The notes under the pieces were generated by a model. That model searched no databases. It saw nothing but the letters and a program-made list of their open reading frames with translations, and had not been told where the DNA came from. Position numbers and translations under genes: made by a program. 64,000 nt of DNA, from assembly GCF_963678975.1 (NCBI RefSeq), contig NC_089279.1:33010660-33074659 (forward strand). Direction: 5' to 3'. Shown piece after piece: positions 1 to 10,888 of the stretch. Numbering within the stretch: position 1 is the stretch's first letter; each line of letters starts with the position of its first letter. The stretch is from Dysidea avara (lineage: Eukaryota > Porifera > Demospongiae > Dictyoceratida > Dysideidae).

Positions 1-2808
1 GAGGCCTCACACATCTCATGTTGTCCTCATCTAATACAGTTCCTCTTGGACACTGACATTCTGCAACACATTGTCGTGTGCACGCCACTGGTTCTGGATT
101 TGCACATGTTAGTGGACAAGCTGTACCACATGACATGTATATCTGGCCCTCGATTGAACATCTCTGTGCTACAAGGTTAATAACATACCTATGTTATAGG
201 AGTTATGGTGTATACTATCAACAGCAAACAATTTCTTCACAATAAGAAATTACAACTGTGAACAAATTGGGCTAAATACCACAGAATGATATGCACTATA
301 TAATAGTTAGACGTCAAGCTTCGAGTTTTCTAAATCCCGTAGAACCCAGTGGTTCTTGACGTATAACTTATTTAGACTACAACTCGTTATTGTACCTTAA
401 GTTGACAGCTGCTTGTAAATGGGAAATGTATGGCTAATTACTAGAAACAAGCCCTCTACACCTCCCTACATAGAGGGACCTCAGCGTGGCTGTTGCTACC
501 CGTTTTAATGCCCATGCGTTGCCAATGTTACAGGCGCGTGCTATGTATCGAAGTACTGGACTCAGTGACTGCACTACAACTCATTGTTGCTGTTGTTGCA
601 ATGGCAGATCCAGGATGGGGCATTTGGGACAAATCCCCCCCCCCTCTCAAGAAATTGCATACAAGATCGAGATACTCTAATAAAGCAGTCACAATGTTCA
701 TGAGGCAGTGTAGCTTACCTATGAAGCTATAAATAAGGATTTTATTTTACATATGTGATAGAATATATTTGGTAAAGGATAACTAGCTATTATTGTTGAC
801 CTTTTTTTTTTTTTGCTCTTCATCTTTTTTCAGCAAGGTGCCCCCCCCCCCTCTTTCCAAACTCTGGATCCGCCCCTGTGTTGTGCCTCGACAGCTGCTT
901 GAAAGCAAGTAATGTAGTGTTGATTAGTACAAACAAGCCCATTACACCTCCCTCTAATTCAGTACGACTGTTACTAGCCATTTAAACGCCCATGCGTTGC
1001 CAATGTTACAGGCGCGTAATTATCGTGTTTCGTATCGCCTCAGAGCGTGGTCTCTATTGGACATGACCGTGGCTCTACGAGATTTAGAGACCACGTTTTC
1101 AGCCAATCAAATTTCAGTATCAAACTTGTTGTAGTCTAATGAATGTTGGGAGCTTGAATTTGTTCTTGAGCTTCATTCCATCAAGAAGCTTGCTGAATGC
1201 ATTTATGCATCCCACTCACTGTTGTGCACCATGTATGCTAGATAATTGGGAAATGACTCACTTGATGGTGGTTGAGTTGTTGTTTCTCCTGTTGGTTTTA
1301 TTACTGGTACTGCAATGACATGTACACTATTATTAACTGATCTAAGTGTGTGTATATATATTACCTTCACATGCAATTAGAGTACACAGCAATGATCCCG
1401 TTGATGTACATACACTAAACATTAAATGAAAATAAAAGAGTACAACTACGATATACAGTAATTGAAATACATACCATTTGTTGCAGTCACGCATTGTTTG
1501 TTCACCAGGCAAAATGAATGTTCCATTTCCATTAGGACAACCTACACATGTAATTGTGATTTTTTCACTACTAGATGTATGTATATGTATAAACACCTAC
1601 CACACACAGGGCAGCAGGATCCTGGAGGTGTTACTGGATCATTAACACAGTCTAGTTCCGGACAGTCTACCTTCTGTAATATTAAGTACAATATGGTCAC
1701 TTTTAAACTTGGGCTTACTGAACAGTCTACAGGACACTGACTGATATCAACACATTTCTGAGCTTCCATATCTACCACTTGGGATCCTGGGCAGCTACAT
1801 CCAAGTTGACAGATGGCAGGACATCGCACAAACGGATTGTCACATGTACCAGTACACCGTCGACAAAAGCTAAATGTTTGGCCATGGAATGGACAGGTAT
1901 CTAACCAAAAACAAGTGAATATTGTCATCACCATAGGTACATAGAATCAAACAAATGAGGACAGGATGTGATGTAAAAACCAGCCTGTTCAAAATCCTTT
2001 TGTTCTCAATAAAACAAATTTGGTTATGTAGCCACAAATGCCAAATAGTACACTAGCTGATTAACCACATCACCAAAATCACCAAAATCACCCACTTCAA
2101 GGCCAAAAAATTAACCATCACCCACATACTGATGTTATATTACATCACAGGCCAAACAAACAGACCCTCAAAATGCTGATATGAGCACATGCCAATAACA
2201 TGTGTATAATTTGTGTTAAAGACTTACCATTATCAGTACACTGTGCGATGCAGTCATCTTCTGACGAGAATCTATTTTCATTGCCTTGACAGCCACCATA
2301 AGTAAATTTTTCACATGCTTCAGATGTCACATTGTAAAAGTAACTGGGAAAAGATGCTCTACATGGTCCAGGGTCTCTCTGAAGAGTACACCGATCTGTA
2401 AAGTGAATGTCAGAAACTACTACAATATGAACACACTTACCACATTGACAGGCACTCTCACACAGTTCTCTAGTTTCAAATCGGTTAGCATTTCCTCCAC
2501 ACCCACCATATGTAAAGGATTCACATCTCTGTGAAGTTGAGTTGTAAAACCACCTAGGAAAAGCTGCTCTGCAATGTCCAACTACAACAGGCAGGCTGCA
2601 TAGGTCTACAGTAAACAAACATAGCTATATACCATGAGTAATTGTGTACATTACCTAGCCTAATAGACTGTTTATTGAACTACTTTACCAGTTATACATG
2701 TAATGTTATAGCTATATTATGGAAACACGTACCGTCTACTGCAGCTTCTTCAATTCCATTCACGTACCCAGCTAGGAAACATACCACTGCAATATTAAGA
2801 AGTTGCAT
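1..2808 (-). CDS. Secreted Kunitz/TIL/VWC protease-inhibitor gene, 5' part (runs off left edge)
   Basis: Predicted exons: 2808-2733, 2605-2441, 2395-2228, 1900-1719, 1673-1601, 1541-1475, 1414-1365, 168-1. All junctions are GT/AG and the reading phase closes throughout. Exon 1 encodes a signal peptide ([18 protein letters not shown]). Exons 2 and 3 each encode a Kunitz/BPTI domain with six Cys and Arg at P1 (GHCRAAF, GPCRASF), so trypsin-like proteases are the expected targets (family knowledge). Exon 4 is TIL-like ([16 protein letters not shown]). The next three exons encode VWC-like half-domains ([23 protein letters not shown]). The last is a TIL domain ([16 protein letters not shown]) cut by the window edge. 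Exons 5-7 have the same lengths (73, 67, 50 nt) as their counterparts in the gene at 16498-19732, a clear paralogue. A secreted, extracellular inhibitor is inferred. The 3' end is not in the window. Confidence 0.8.
599..878. mobile_element. hAT-type MITE with CAGGGGCGGATCCAG-like ends
   Basis: The left end CAATGGCAGATCCAG and the right end, reverse-complemented (CAGGGGCGGATCCAG), form a degraded terminal inverted repeat. Flanking 8-mers TGTTGTTG and TGTTGTGC are a plausible 8-bp target duplication with two mismatches. G/C runs lie just inside both ends. The interior has no coding sequence but carries one copy of the dispersed 27-bp motif (664-690). Confidence 0.5.
664..690 (+). repeat. Dispersed 27-bp motif copy
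   Basis: GATCGAG followed by ATACTCTAATAAAGCAGTCA. One of about 25 copies in the window; this one is inside the MITE at 599-878. Confidence 0.8.
1047..1094. repeat. Hairpin: 10-bp stem GTGGTCTCTA / TAGAGACCAC
   Basis: A perfect 10-bp inverted repeat with a ~28-nt loop containing CGTGGC. A second copy with the same stem and similar loop is at 57152-57201. It could be a short TIR element or a conserved structured element. Function unknown. Confidence 0.6.
1095..1364. other. Intron sequence, nothing recognised
   Basis: Between the hairpin and the exon at 1365-1414 there is no ORF, repeat or RNA gene that I can support. Confidence 0.6.
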
Positions 2809-2856
2809 GGTTAAACTGTACGTAGTTTATCAACACAGTTTTAAAATTTGTCACTC

Positions 2857-2888
2857 TTTAAATAGATGTTGCAGTGAACCTTTGACCT
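2857..2888 (-). promoter_or_regulatory. Core promoter of the left inhibitor gene: DR1 site and TATA-like box
   Basis: On the minus strand AGGTCAAAGGTTCA (2888-2875) is a direct repeat of AGGTCA half-sites with 1-bp spacing, the type bound by HNF4/RXR-like nuclear receptors. It is followed 23 bp later by CTATTTAA (2865-2858), about 50 bp before the ATG. The paralogous gene at 10889 has the same two elements in the same order, and both start codons sit in CAGTTTAACCATGCA. Confidence 0.5.
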
Positions 2889-2970
2889 TTAAGTCATCGT
2901 AACCGCGGCAGCAAGTTGTCGGCGCCACCCCTTTTGTAGATAGGGCGAGCGCGGCAGCCTAAGTACTGAC

Positions 2971-3449
2971 TAGGGACCCGTCGATTTCGCCAGCAAAAAT
3001 TTTGGCATAATGGGTGGGTAAAATCAATGAGCAAAATTCTGGCATAATAGGTGCAAGTTTTGTGAAGTGGACATAAAAATTGCACAAAAGATCGAGATAC
3101 TCTAATAGAACAGTCAGACGCACTAAAATATCGACAATGCATAGCTAATTGTTACTGGAACAACAAGTGACAATCAAGATACCCTAATAAAACAGTCACA
3201 CATGTTAAGCAATATTAGCTAGCTTCTTGCTTTACATGTTAGAAGTAATTGCTGATCGAGATACTCTAATAGAACAGTCACTTTAAGGAAAAACTGTAGC
3301 TTTGCAATTGGAAATATTCAATTAACAAAGATCAGTGCTGAGCAAAATTTATAATTCTTGAGCAAAATATGGAGCATAATAGGTGAAAAGTAAAAGAATT
3401 GCTGGAAAGAAAAATAGGTGAAAAAAAAAGCAAAATAGACTGGTCCCTA
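2971..3449. mobile_element. hAT-type MITE with perfect 8-bp TSD GTACTGAC
   Basis: The ends TAGGGACC and GGTCCCTA are inverted repeats. The 8-mer GTACTGAC occurs immediately outside both ends (2963-2970 and 3450-3457). An 8-bp duplication with TIRs starting TAGGG is the hAT signature. Subterminal regions carry several GCATAATAGG-like repeats, as in the elements at 30774 and 42594. The interior holds three copies of the dispersed 27-bp motif starting at 3090, 3172 and 3254, exactly 82 bp apart. No transposase is present, so it is non-autonomous. Confidence 0.85.
3090..3280 (+). repeat. Three dispersed-motif copies at 82-bp spacing
   Basis: Copies at 3090-3116, 3172-3198 (degenerate: ATACCCTAATAAAACAGTCA) and 3254-3280. 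The sequence between them is only weakly similar, so the motif is better conserved than its spacer. Confidence 0.8.
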
Positions 3450-3970
3450 GTACTGACTAGGTACGAACGGCTCCGGTCAAGGCTAAACGCCTTTATGGAA
3501 CAGTGTCACTGTCAGGAACTCTGCAACAAAAGTAATTTAGTTGATATTAAATTTCGAGTTATGAAACTTTTTAACCCATGGCCAGCAATGCAGCATGCAT
3601 TTGTTCTTGCGTACGAGTCTTGTCAGTTAAATGTGTTGCTTAGCTGGTTAAGCATATCAAGACTGAAGTTCAGTGAGATTACTTGGTTCCGGGTTTCATG
3701 TCACAAAATAATAATTGCACAGATTTTGCAGACCTCTCAACTCTCACGGTTTCAAATTTTTTGGCCTCTTCTCAAGGTGTCACGGTTAGGTGCTAATTTC
3801 TCAAGGTCACGCTCCAGATCTCAATTCCCAAGGTTTTCGCCTATAAACGAAACTCAAACCCACAATCGAAAACTTTTCGTAAACTTAATATAAGAGATGG
3901 TAATCACGTGATAAATATTTAAAATTTATGGTGCTTGAATCTATAAAAGACGAGATAAAAGACTGGAGCC

Positions 3971-4288
3971 CAGGGGCGTACCGAGGGGGGTCTCTAGGGG
4001 TTTCAGGAAACCCCTTTGGATTTTACACACTACCTGAAATTAAGAAATTGAAACTTAAGATTTCCAGCATTTGAAATCTATCATGGAACAGGACACATTT
4101 TAAACTTTTATCTTAGTTAAATAATAGTTCTAACATGGTAGCAACACTTATAGCATTGTTCTGAATTATGATTTTGGTGAAAAGATCGAGATACTCTAAT
4201 AAAGCAGTCAGGTAATATAAACTACTCTATATAACAGGCACTTAGCTGTAGTGGAAACCCCTTTTCAAAATTCCTGCGTACGCCCCTG
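3971..4288. mobile_element. MITE present in copy 1 and absent from copy 2
   Basis: The ends CAGGGGCGTA and TACGCCCCTG are perfect inverted repeats. GAGCC flanks both sides (3966-3970, 4289-4293); CTGGAGCC could be counted as an 8-bp duplication if the last CTG is shared. The paralogous site near 21428-21440 reads straight through as ACTGGAGCCAATCTG with no insert. It carries one dispersed-motif copy (4184-4210) and no coding sequence. Confidence 0.8.
4184..4210 (+). repeat. Dispersed 27-bp motif copy
   Basis: GATCGAG + ATACTCTAATAAAGCAGTCA inside the MITE at 3971-4288. Same AAAGCAG variant as at 664. Confidence 0.8.
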
Positions 4289-4796
4289 GAGCCAATCTGT
4301 AACCCAAGGCTGTACTGCATGGTAAGGTGACTTCTGGTTTTTGTTTAGTAGTAAATAAATTTTTCTAGCATTAATCAACTTTGAATGGACTTGGTTATAT
4401 AATATATCACGTGCCTGAGCAGAGGCCAGATTTGGATCTAGTGAAAGGATTAGTGATACCTACAATCATCACAAAGATAGGCATAAAGCTGAATAAGCAA
4501 ACTTATGATTCACATGATGCTACACCATTCTTGGAATTCCAGGTTGCTTAGATTCTATGTGTAGATTAACACCATAGAGCATAGAAATAAGCTGCAAATA
4601 ACAGCAGTATGGGTGCAGTATAGCTAATTCATGCTTGTTGACATTCTTTATTAATAAAATGTGTGTGCGTGTGAGCCCAATTGTTGCATGAGGCCATGCA
4701 CTTGGGTTGTCTCAAGGTTAACTCCAGTTGCAAGTTGAGAGGTCTGATTTTGTTTTGATTAGGCTGAATTCATTCACTATTAACAGTGAAGGGATT

Positions 4797-5213
4797 CACT
4801 TGTCAATTTCATCCCCCATCCTGGGGAGGGTGGGGGGGATACAGGGGATTTGACAAATCGTGGTGTGTGTATGTACAAGTTAACAAGTTTCATCTATTAC
4901 AGTGGTGTCAAATTCCCCACTACTGGGGCAAAATTGGTTGTCAAATCCCCACTATGTCCCCACCCCCCTAGTAGGGGATTTGACAACACCTCAAGGATGA
5001 CTAAGTTCATATTTCATACATGCAACTAGTAATTAACCTGTAGCTAGTAAAATTACAGCAAGTGCAATTTTATTGTTTAGAAATGCAACTACTGAAAATC
5101 GGTCAGTAATCTGGGGACAACTGTCAATTGCCCCAGGGGTGGGGACAAGAAGCAATGTCAAATCCCCATTTGGGGTGTGGGGACCCCGGGGTAGGGCGTG
5201 AAATTGACAAGTG
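4797..5213. mobile_element. MITE-like TIR element with GGGGATTTGACA repeats
   Basis: CACTTGTCAATTTCA at the left end is matched inverted by TGAAATTGACAAGTG at the right end. Internally, GGGGATTTGACA and its complement recur several times, so the transcript would fold extensively. No clear target duplication. It is present in both copies of the larger duplication (second copy 21912-22329), so it predates that duplication. ORFs inside it are compositional. Confidence 0.55.
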
Positions 5214-5586
5214 TATAATCTAAACAAGAAAAATTTACAGTTTAAATTTGGTCTAGGAAACTGATGCTGGTAGCACCAAAAATACATTTCTCTTTGCTAA
5301 GTGTAAGGCCTGCTTCACTTATTCTCTTGAGAGTTGCTTTGAGATGTTGATCATTTTCCATACCATATAAAACTAGAATAGACAAACAACTCTGGAGACT
5401 GACAATACTAACACTCATCTTTCCTTAGAAATGTTCAGGTGCAGAGGTGGTTATTCCAAATCATAGGGGGTGCTGGAGCACCCCCAACTATTTTACTGGG
5501 GGTGCTGAGCACCCTCAACTTAAAGCTGTATTGCGCAATAGTCATCACGTGAACTCCTGCAAGTTTTCCAGAAACTGGTCAATCAC

Positions 5587-5613
5587 GATCGAGATACTCT
5601 AATAGAGCAGTCA
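5587..5613 (+). repeat. Dispersed 27-bp motif copy plus decayed partial copies
   Basis: GATCGAG + ATACTCTAATAGAGCAGTCA, followed at once by CCCAATAGAACAGTCACC and a weaker third partial unit. Shared with copy 2 at 22680. Confidence 0.8.
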
Positions 5614-5739
5614 TCCCAATAGAACAGTCACCTTAATACAATAGTCAAGCATGTATTAAAATAGATAGCATTTTATTGACAGCTAAATCCACCAAAAATG
5701 CCCCCAAATTCAATCCCCTGATACCTAATTTTCAAAAAT

Positions 5740-6680
5740 TTATTTGAAAATTTGAATAGTTTTACTGGTGTATATAGCATTGCCAGCAGCAGATTCAAGA
5801 TGATTTGAAAGAACTTTATCACCAGCCTGTACACGAAACTTGAGCAAACCAAGAAAATTACCATGATTGTTGTTTGGGTTTTCTTCAACAGAAGGTCTAT
5901 CATCGCGGTGACCACGAAAAGCAAGGCCTTGCCTTCCACAAAAAATCACTGTCTCCGCTATTGATCGGAGCTTCAGTCTGTTCTCAGCTGCTGTCTTACT
6001 GTTTGCGGTGTTTAGTTGGAAATCTATTCTTGCATCAACGTTTTCCATACTTCTAACAAACATATTTGCATCTTGTACTGCATTTTGATGAGTTTTGTTT
6101 CCTTTAGAATTTCCAAGGCCATGAAAATGCTTCCCCAATATCTCCGTGGCTTTTTTAAAATTAGTGAAGGGCCTGGTTACAAAAACACCAAGTTCCTTTA
6201 CAGTTGGCTCGGTCTTACCAAATAGAACACAATACTTACAGTATCCTCCACTTTGTGACTCAGAATATACCAAGCCAGGATTTTTCTCTAGCCATCTGTG
6301 TTGGAAATGTCGATGAATCTTGTTAATCACATGAGTGGGAAATTTGTAGTTGATAGAAGGAACATAATGCCTTTTCAACAGAAAATATTTTGTTGATCTG
6401 TGAGATTGATTCGAGATTTTAATTGTGCAATCTTTCCAAAATCCCCACTACTTATTGCATCCTGAATAGCTAATTGAGTCTGGTCATTACCAGAACTAGC
6501 AGACTGTTGGGAATCACAAGTGGTAAGATCACAGCTGTTAGCAATCTCTGACTGAGTGGACCATAATAGATGACTGGTGGTGTCAACTGCAACGTCATCA
6601 TTGCTACTAGTGTTATGCCCGTCTAGGTCATTTTTCGACTCTCTGTCTGAAATGCTCTCCTCGCTCAGTACAATGGCCAT
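5740..6680 (-). pseudogene. hAT-type (DUF4371/ZMYM1-like) transposase fragment, copy 1
   Basis: Minus-strand coding sequence resembles the N-terminal half of TTF-finger, DUF4371-containing proteins of the hAT superfamily. It has an acidic Ser/Thr-rich leader (IVLSEESISD), then a TTF-type finger (FQHRWLEKNPG with GGYCKYCVLF), then the segment before the catalytic core (FRVQAGDKVLSNHLESAAGN). One base is missing from an A-run near 6390 relative to copy 2, shifting the frame, and the reading stops at IQIFK before the DDE catalytic region. The leader is cut at 6677 by MITE sequence. Non-functional as it stands. Confidence 0.75.
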
Positions 6681-7095
6681 AATAGGTGCCTGAAAGTGTT
6701 ACCGGAGAGCTCCAGGGCTGAGCATAATAGGTGCCTGAAAGCATCAAGCATAATGCTAGCATAATAGGCGGAATAATTGTCATACTGTAAGCAAAAATGC
6801 ATGCCACAGAAAAAGGTTGACTTACAATAATAGAACAGTTGATGCCACTTACATGGCATTAAGTAGTTATCTGACGATAGTTTACAATGCACCCAAATTC
6901 TTAATGCACAACAAATACTTTTTTCATTTAACCAGTTGCTCATAAGCCAAAGTTTATCATTATCCATAGAAAGTAACAAAACATTGGAACTGTGGCAAAA
7001 AGTTTGAGCATAATTATGAACATAATAGGCAAAATTTTTGAGCACTGCAGCATAGCATAATAGGCAAAATTAAAAGCATAATAGGCTGGTGCCTA
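6677..7095. mobile_element. hAT-type MITE copy, left end damaged
   Basis: It matches the intact element at 30774-31181 through to the right end GGCTGGTGCCTA and the same flank CCCTGCATAATC. The left terminus is missing and joined to transposase sequence through ATAATAGGTGCCTGAAAG. It contains ACCGGAGAGCTCCAGGGCTG (6701-6720), also found at 20886-20905. Confidence 0.7.
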
Positions 7096-8560
7096 CCCTG
7101 CATAATCTTTTTTGACAGGAGCTACGTACAACCCCCCCTGCTATCAGTCATGAATGGGTAGTTACAGTAAAGCAGAAAGTTAATTTTGTCATGTGGTATG
7201 CATTTGTGCAATGTTGTGGGTGATTATAAATTCTTGCAGCGCTGTAAATTTACCTATGCATTTAATTAAATTGAGCTGTATAGTTTTTTGAGCTGTTACC
7301 TTAAAAATTACATTGTTTCTTAGATTAAGAACTTTATATTAGAAGTATAATATTGATATGAAAAGTGTTTCATGACTTTCACACAAATTACATAACTCTC
7401 GCACTATGATCACAAACCCTGTAAGAAAATTTTTTTAAGTCTGTGTGGGAGGGAGTCAGAAAAAGAATTTCCAGGTACTGCCAACTAGTACAGCCTGCCC
7501 CTATAAAGTCTTTGAAGCATTACTTTTTTCATAAAATTATATGTACACCCATTTGACAAGGTGTTAGGCCCCCTTGTAATGTGTTACTATAGACTTGTAG
7601 GCATGGAAACCTAACCTTAGGACTTATTGGATCAAAAATGACAACTTGAATTGGTACAATATGCCCTGTGGTTTGATTTCCGTGGCAAAAACAAGCATGA
7701 ATTTTCTACGGCAATACTTGACCTAGAAAGAATCATGGCTGTCCTAAAATATTTGCCATACTCAAATGGTGCATTGGACTTATCAATATCATCTATTATG
7801 GACTCTTGATAATATCATCAAGAGTTAATAATTATCAATAGTCAAAACCAACCATACAGCATAGTTTAGGTGTATGGGCAGGTGAAATTAGAGCATAACT
7901 TTAGATCAAAATTGGCTTCAAACAAAAATTAAATAATTTCTTAGACTAATATGTTTATAATGTTGGTACCATGTTACCATTAACAATGTAAATAATGCCT
8001 CAGGGAGTTAAAGACAAAAATGAGAAATTTTCAATATAAAATGGTTGTAAAGGTTGCCAAAAGTCATTGGCACTAAAGTGACTACATTCAAAAATAAGGG
8101 ATTGACTATATGTATGTGCAACCTTTTCACTCAAAAATTTATAGTATATAAATCACCAATAATATGTGAGCTATGCCGTTCTACTATTACTTTTAGAATG
8201 TTGGTATAATTATATAGGGGCATATGTATAACTAGCTAAGTATATAGATCTCACATAATCAACTATATTACAGTTGGTTTAATGCCACACTTACTTGATT
8301 TCAAAAATAAGGACTTAAAAATTGATCATTTTCAAGCATCAAGTGCATGTTGGTCGGTTTTTGAATAGTACCTGAATGGATTTTGGAACTGAAGTAATAA
8401 ACACTGCGGTGTTTAACCAAGTAAATAAGGTATATTTACAGTATTGCTGAAATGAACCTGTGAACAATTTCACATAACACACATCCTATATACATCATGA
8501 TAGCACAAACATGACATAGTATTGTAGGTCTTCTAAACATCAGTACACTGAATCTTGATG
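7096..8560. repeat. Non-coding duplicated segment, copy A
   Basis: Matches 31182-31919 (copy B, shorter) and 44545-45983 (copy C) from the AATCTTTTTTGACAGG region on. The last ~28 bp (to 8560) correspond to the final coding bases of the GPCR tail at 45956-45983. There is no ORF of its own. Confidence 0.8.
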
Positions 8561-8567
8561 ACGGAAT

Positions 8568-8955
8568 TTTAGTTATAGTCATAGTCAGTTTTGTCAATAA
8601 TTTTAGTTTTAGTTATAGTAATTTTTCTTAATTTCTTTCAGTTATTGATTTAGTTATGGTTATATTCTCTGTGTTATTTTAGTTTTAGTTATAGTTATTG
8701 TTAAAAATGTGAAAATCTTTTAGTTATAGTTTTAGTAACATTTCTAAAAACGTTTAGTTTTAGTTATAGTTTCGAAAATCTTTTCCAATTCTTTTTAGTT
8801 TTAGATTTAGTTTTGGTAAAATATTCTGTTGTATTTTAGTTATAGATTTAGTTTTAGTTATAATATGGATTTGCATTTAGTTATAGTGTTAGTTAACTAA
8901 TACATACTTGTCTTACTAAAAGTACTTTTAGTTTTGGTTATGGTAACTAAAACAA
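8568..8955. repeat. Low-complexity TTTTAGTTATAGT array
   Basis: About 390 bp of irregular repeats of TTTTAGTTATAGT and close variants, starting exactly where the copy A duplication stops. No unit length is strictly kept. Non-coding. Confidence 0.8.
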
Positions 8956-10730
8956 CACTAATACTATACCTGTATATGCTTGTAGCTCTATATAAAATGT
9001 GTTGTCAAATATGGTATATATTTATAGATGATTTTAGCAGCAAACTACACTGGTCTTGTGCAAATGATTTCATAAAGTTCAGTGAAAGTCCAGTCACCCA
9101 GTATTAATACAAAACAGACTTTAATAATAATTGTTACACACATAATAGTAGTGACATCACTACACAAAGTATTGTAATCCAGTAAAGTGGCAACTATATG
9201 ATCTACACCCCATCATATTATAAGAATCCTTTATTATGAGATCATATTAGAATCTTAATTGTTGGTGAGTGTGAAAAATTGTAACTTCTATATACATAGT
9301 TGGAGAAATGGCTGTATTTGGTTAAACATATGAATCAAATCATGTATCAAATCAATTATTAGTTATAGTTGTGCTTTTATGCCAGTATACAATTGAATAA
9401 TGAGACACATAAAAGCTAGTCCTTGGTCACATGCGACCACCAAACAGGGTTAGTGAATTAACCCCCGTGTAGGCATGGCAAGGAAGTGTTGAAGCGAGTA
9501 GTACTACAAACGTATGCATGCAACTACAAAGAAAGTTAATTTGGAGAGGGGAACTATTCGCAGCTTTGGGAAGCTGTAATACACTACCGTGAAGTGTCAT
9601 CCAAAACTTTCTGTATAGTGCTGCTTTTGACACTAATGTATGTACATGTTCATAAGTTCTTAACACAGAAATAGTGATAGTGGCCCAAAATATTAATTTC
9701 GAGAGTTTCGTAATAGTTGCAAATGTTCAAGTGATCCAATTTTGATAATAGTTGCTAATACTCTACCTTGTTCTGTTTATGTGACCAGGCTGACTGAATT
9801 GCTCAGAGTCCATTGCAATGGACAGCTCAGCTCAAATAAGGCGATTCAATCAATGGCAGTATTATGAATAAAAAGATCTGGACAATAAGGAGCCACCATC
9901 AATTGTGGTTGGACTGAGATGACTCACTAACTTGTAGGTTTGGAAGGTCAGCAAAAGCTCAAATAATGGTAGATTTTCAAAAAAATTAATGTTGATAAAT
10001 TGGGATTCCAAACAATATACAGCACCAATTTATGCCAGTATTCTGTGACAAAGCCACTGGGCAGCTATTCAAAACATGGGCAATAGTGGGATGTGGAGAA
10101 TCACATAAGACACATTATGGGATATTCCATCCACATAAATTAATGGCAATTTGGTAACATGTCAGACGAAGCCTGTAAAAGAAAGGATAGCTAATTGCCC
10201 TGGATGGAATCTTGACAACAAACAATTCCAAGATCCGCAAGTAGTTTCCAGCTTAGCTGAATCATCAAATTTGTACTGAACTGAAAGTGTTTGGAGGTGA
10301 TCCACACCATGAGATTTGTATTGGTATAACTTAATTTGCTGATCTTGGCTTTTAAGTGTAATGACTGAGCTAATAATAAAGTTTTAAGATGGAGTAATCA
10401 TGCATGGTCTTGCATCAGAATTTTTTTTTCAGATGTAAGCCCAACTTATGGAGTTGGGGGTCAGAGGAAGCACTGACACAAGAAAGTACGTAGCTTGGCT
10501 TCCGGCCTAGACATATATGACACACTGGGACAGCAAACTCCCTGGTAATAAATTTTATATGAGAGTCAGTCTTACCTGACTTCGCAAAGTAGACTACAAG
10601 ATACAGGCTCTAGAGGCATGTTGAGCTAATGCTATGAGATATCATGAAATTGCACTCATTTGTAGCTATAGTGACACTAGTCAGTGCTGCATGACTTGCA
10701 AAAAAATTCAATTGATTATTTCATACGTAC
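8956..10730. other. Intergenic, no gene recognised
   Basis: AT-rich sequence with frequent stops on both strands. The few ORFs (for example near 9427-9666) have no domain or repeat character. It ends at the promoter of the gene at 10889. Confidence 0.6.
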
Positions 10731-10738
10731 TGCATCAA

Positions 10739-10818
10739 TCTTACGTCACCGGAAGCCCATATTTACGTCAGCCGACACTGAACTCACAAAGGTCAAAGGT
10801 TTTGAAGAAGCTATTTAA
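10739..10818 (+). promoter_or_regulatory. Promoter of TIL-array gene: CRE-like pair, ETS site, DR1, TATA-like box
   Basis: TTACGTCA occurs at 10741 and again at 10763, CRE/bZIP-like. ACCGGAAG between them fits an ETS core. AGGTCAAAGGTT (10790-10801) is a DR1 nuclear-receptor site, and TATTTAA (10812-10818) is TATA-like, 70 bp before the ATG. The DR1/TATA pair is shared with the gene at 2808; the CRE/ETS part is not obvious there. Site names rest on consensus only. Confidence 0.45.
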
Positions 10819-10888
10819 GGAATAGCAAACGGCGTGATCAATCAATTTAGTCAAGTGGCTAATTATATTGCTGAACTTCAGTTTAACC

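Larger units (their letters stand above)
408..1018. repeat. Direct ~125-bp duplication flanking a MITE, inside an intron
   Basis: About 125 bp starting GACAGCTGCTTG (near 407-540) recurs near 888-1016. Both copies end in the shared GCCCATGCGTTGCCAATG stretch. They flank the MITE at 599-878, and a partial third copy lies near 53530-53600. It sits in the large intron between the exons at 1365-1414 and 1-168. No coding function is seen. Confidence 0.5.
3540..6676. repeat. Duplicated hAT-transposase segment, copy 1
   Basis: It matches 21000-23770 at high identity from GTTGATATTAAATTTC through to GTACAATGGCC. It is ~370 bp longer than copy 2, mainly because of the MITE at 3971-4288 and a ~30-bp insertion just after it. 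The right boundary (6676/6677) abuts GCATAATAGG-type MITE sequence, whereas copy 2 continues into further transposase coding sequence, so copy 1 was truncated there. Confidence 0.8.

Noticed and set aside
4786-5287. ORFs of 61-84 residues in the GGGGATTTGACA element and in its copy at 21870-22403
   Set aside because: Inside an inverted-repeat element and conserved only because the whole segment is duplicated.
6665-7045. 126-residue ORF, with a near copy at 30742-31131
   Set aside because: It spans the MITE including its ends; similarity reflects the MITE, not a protein.
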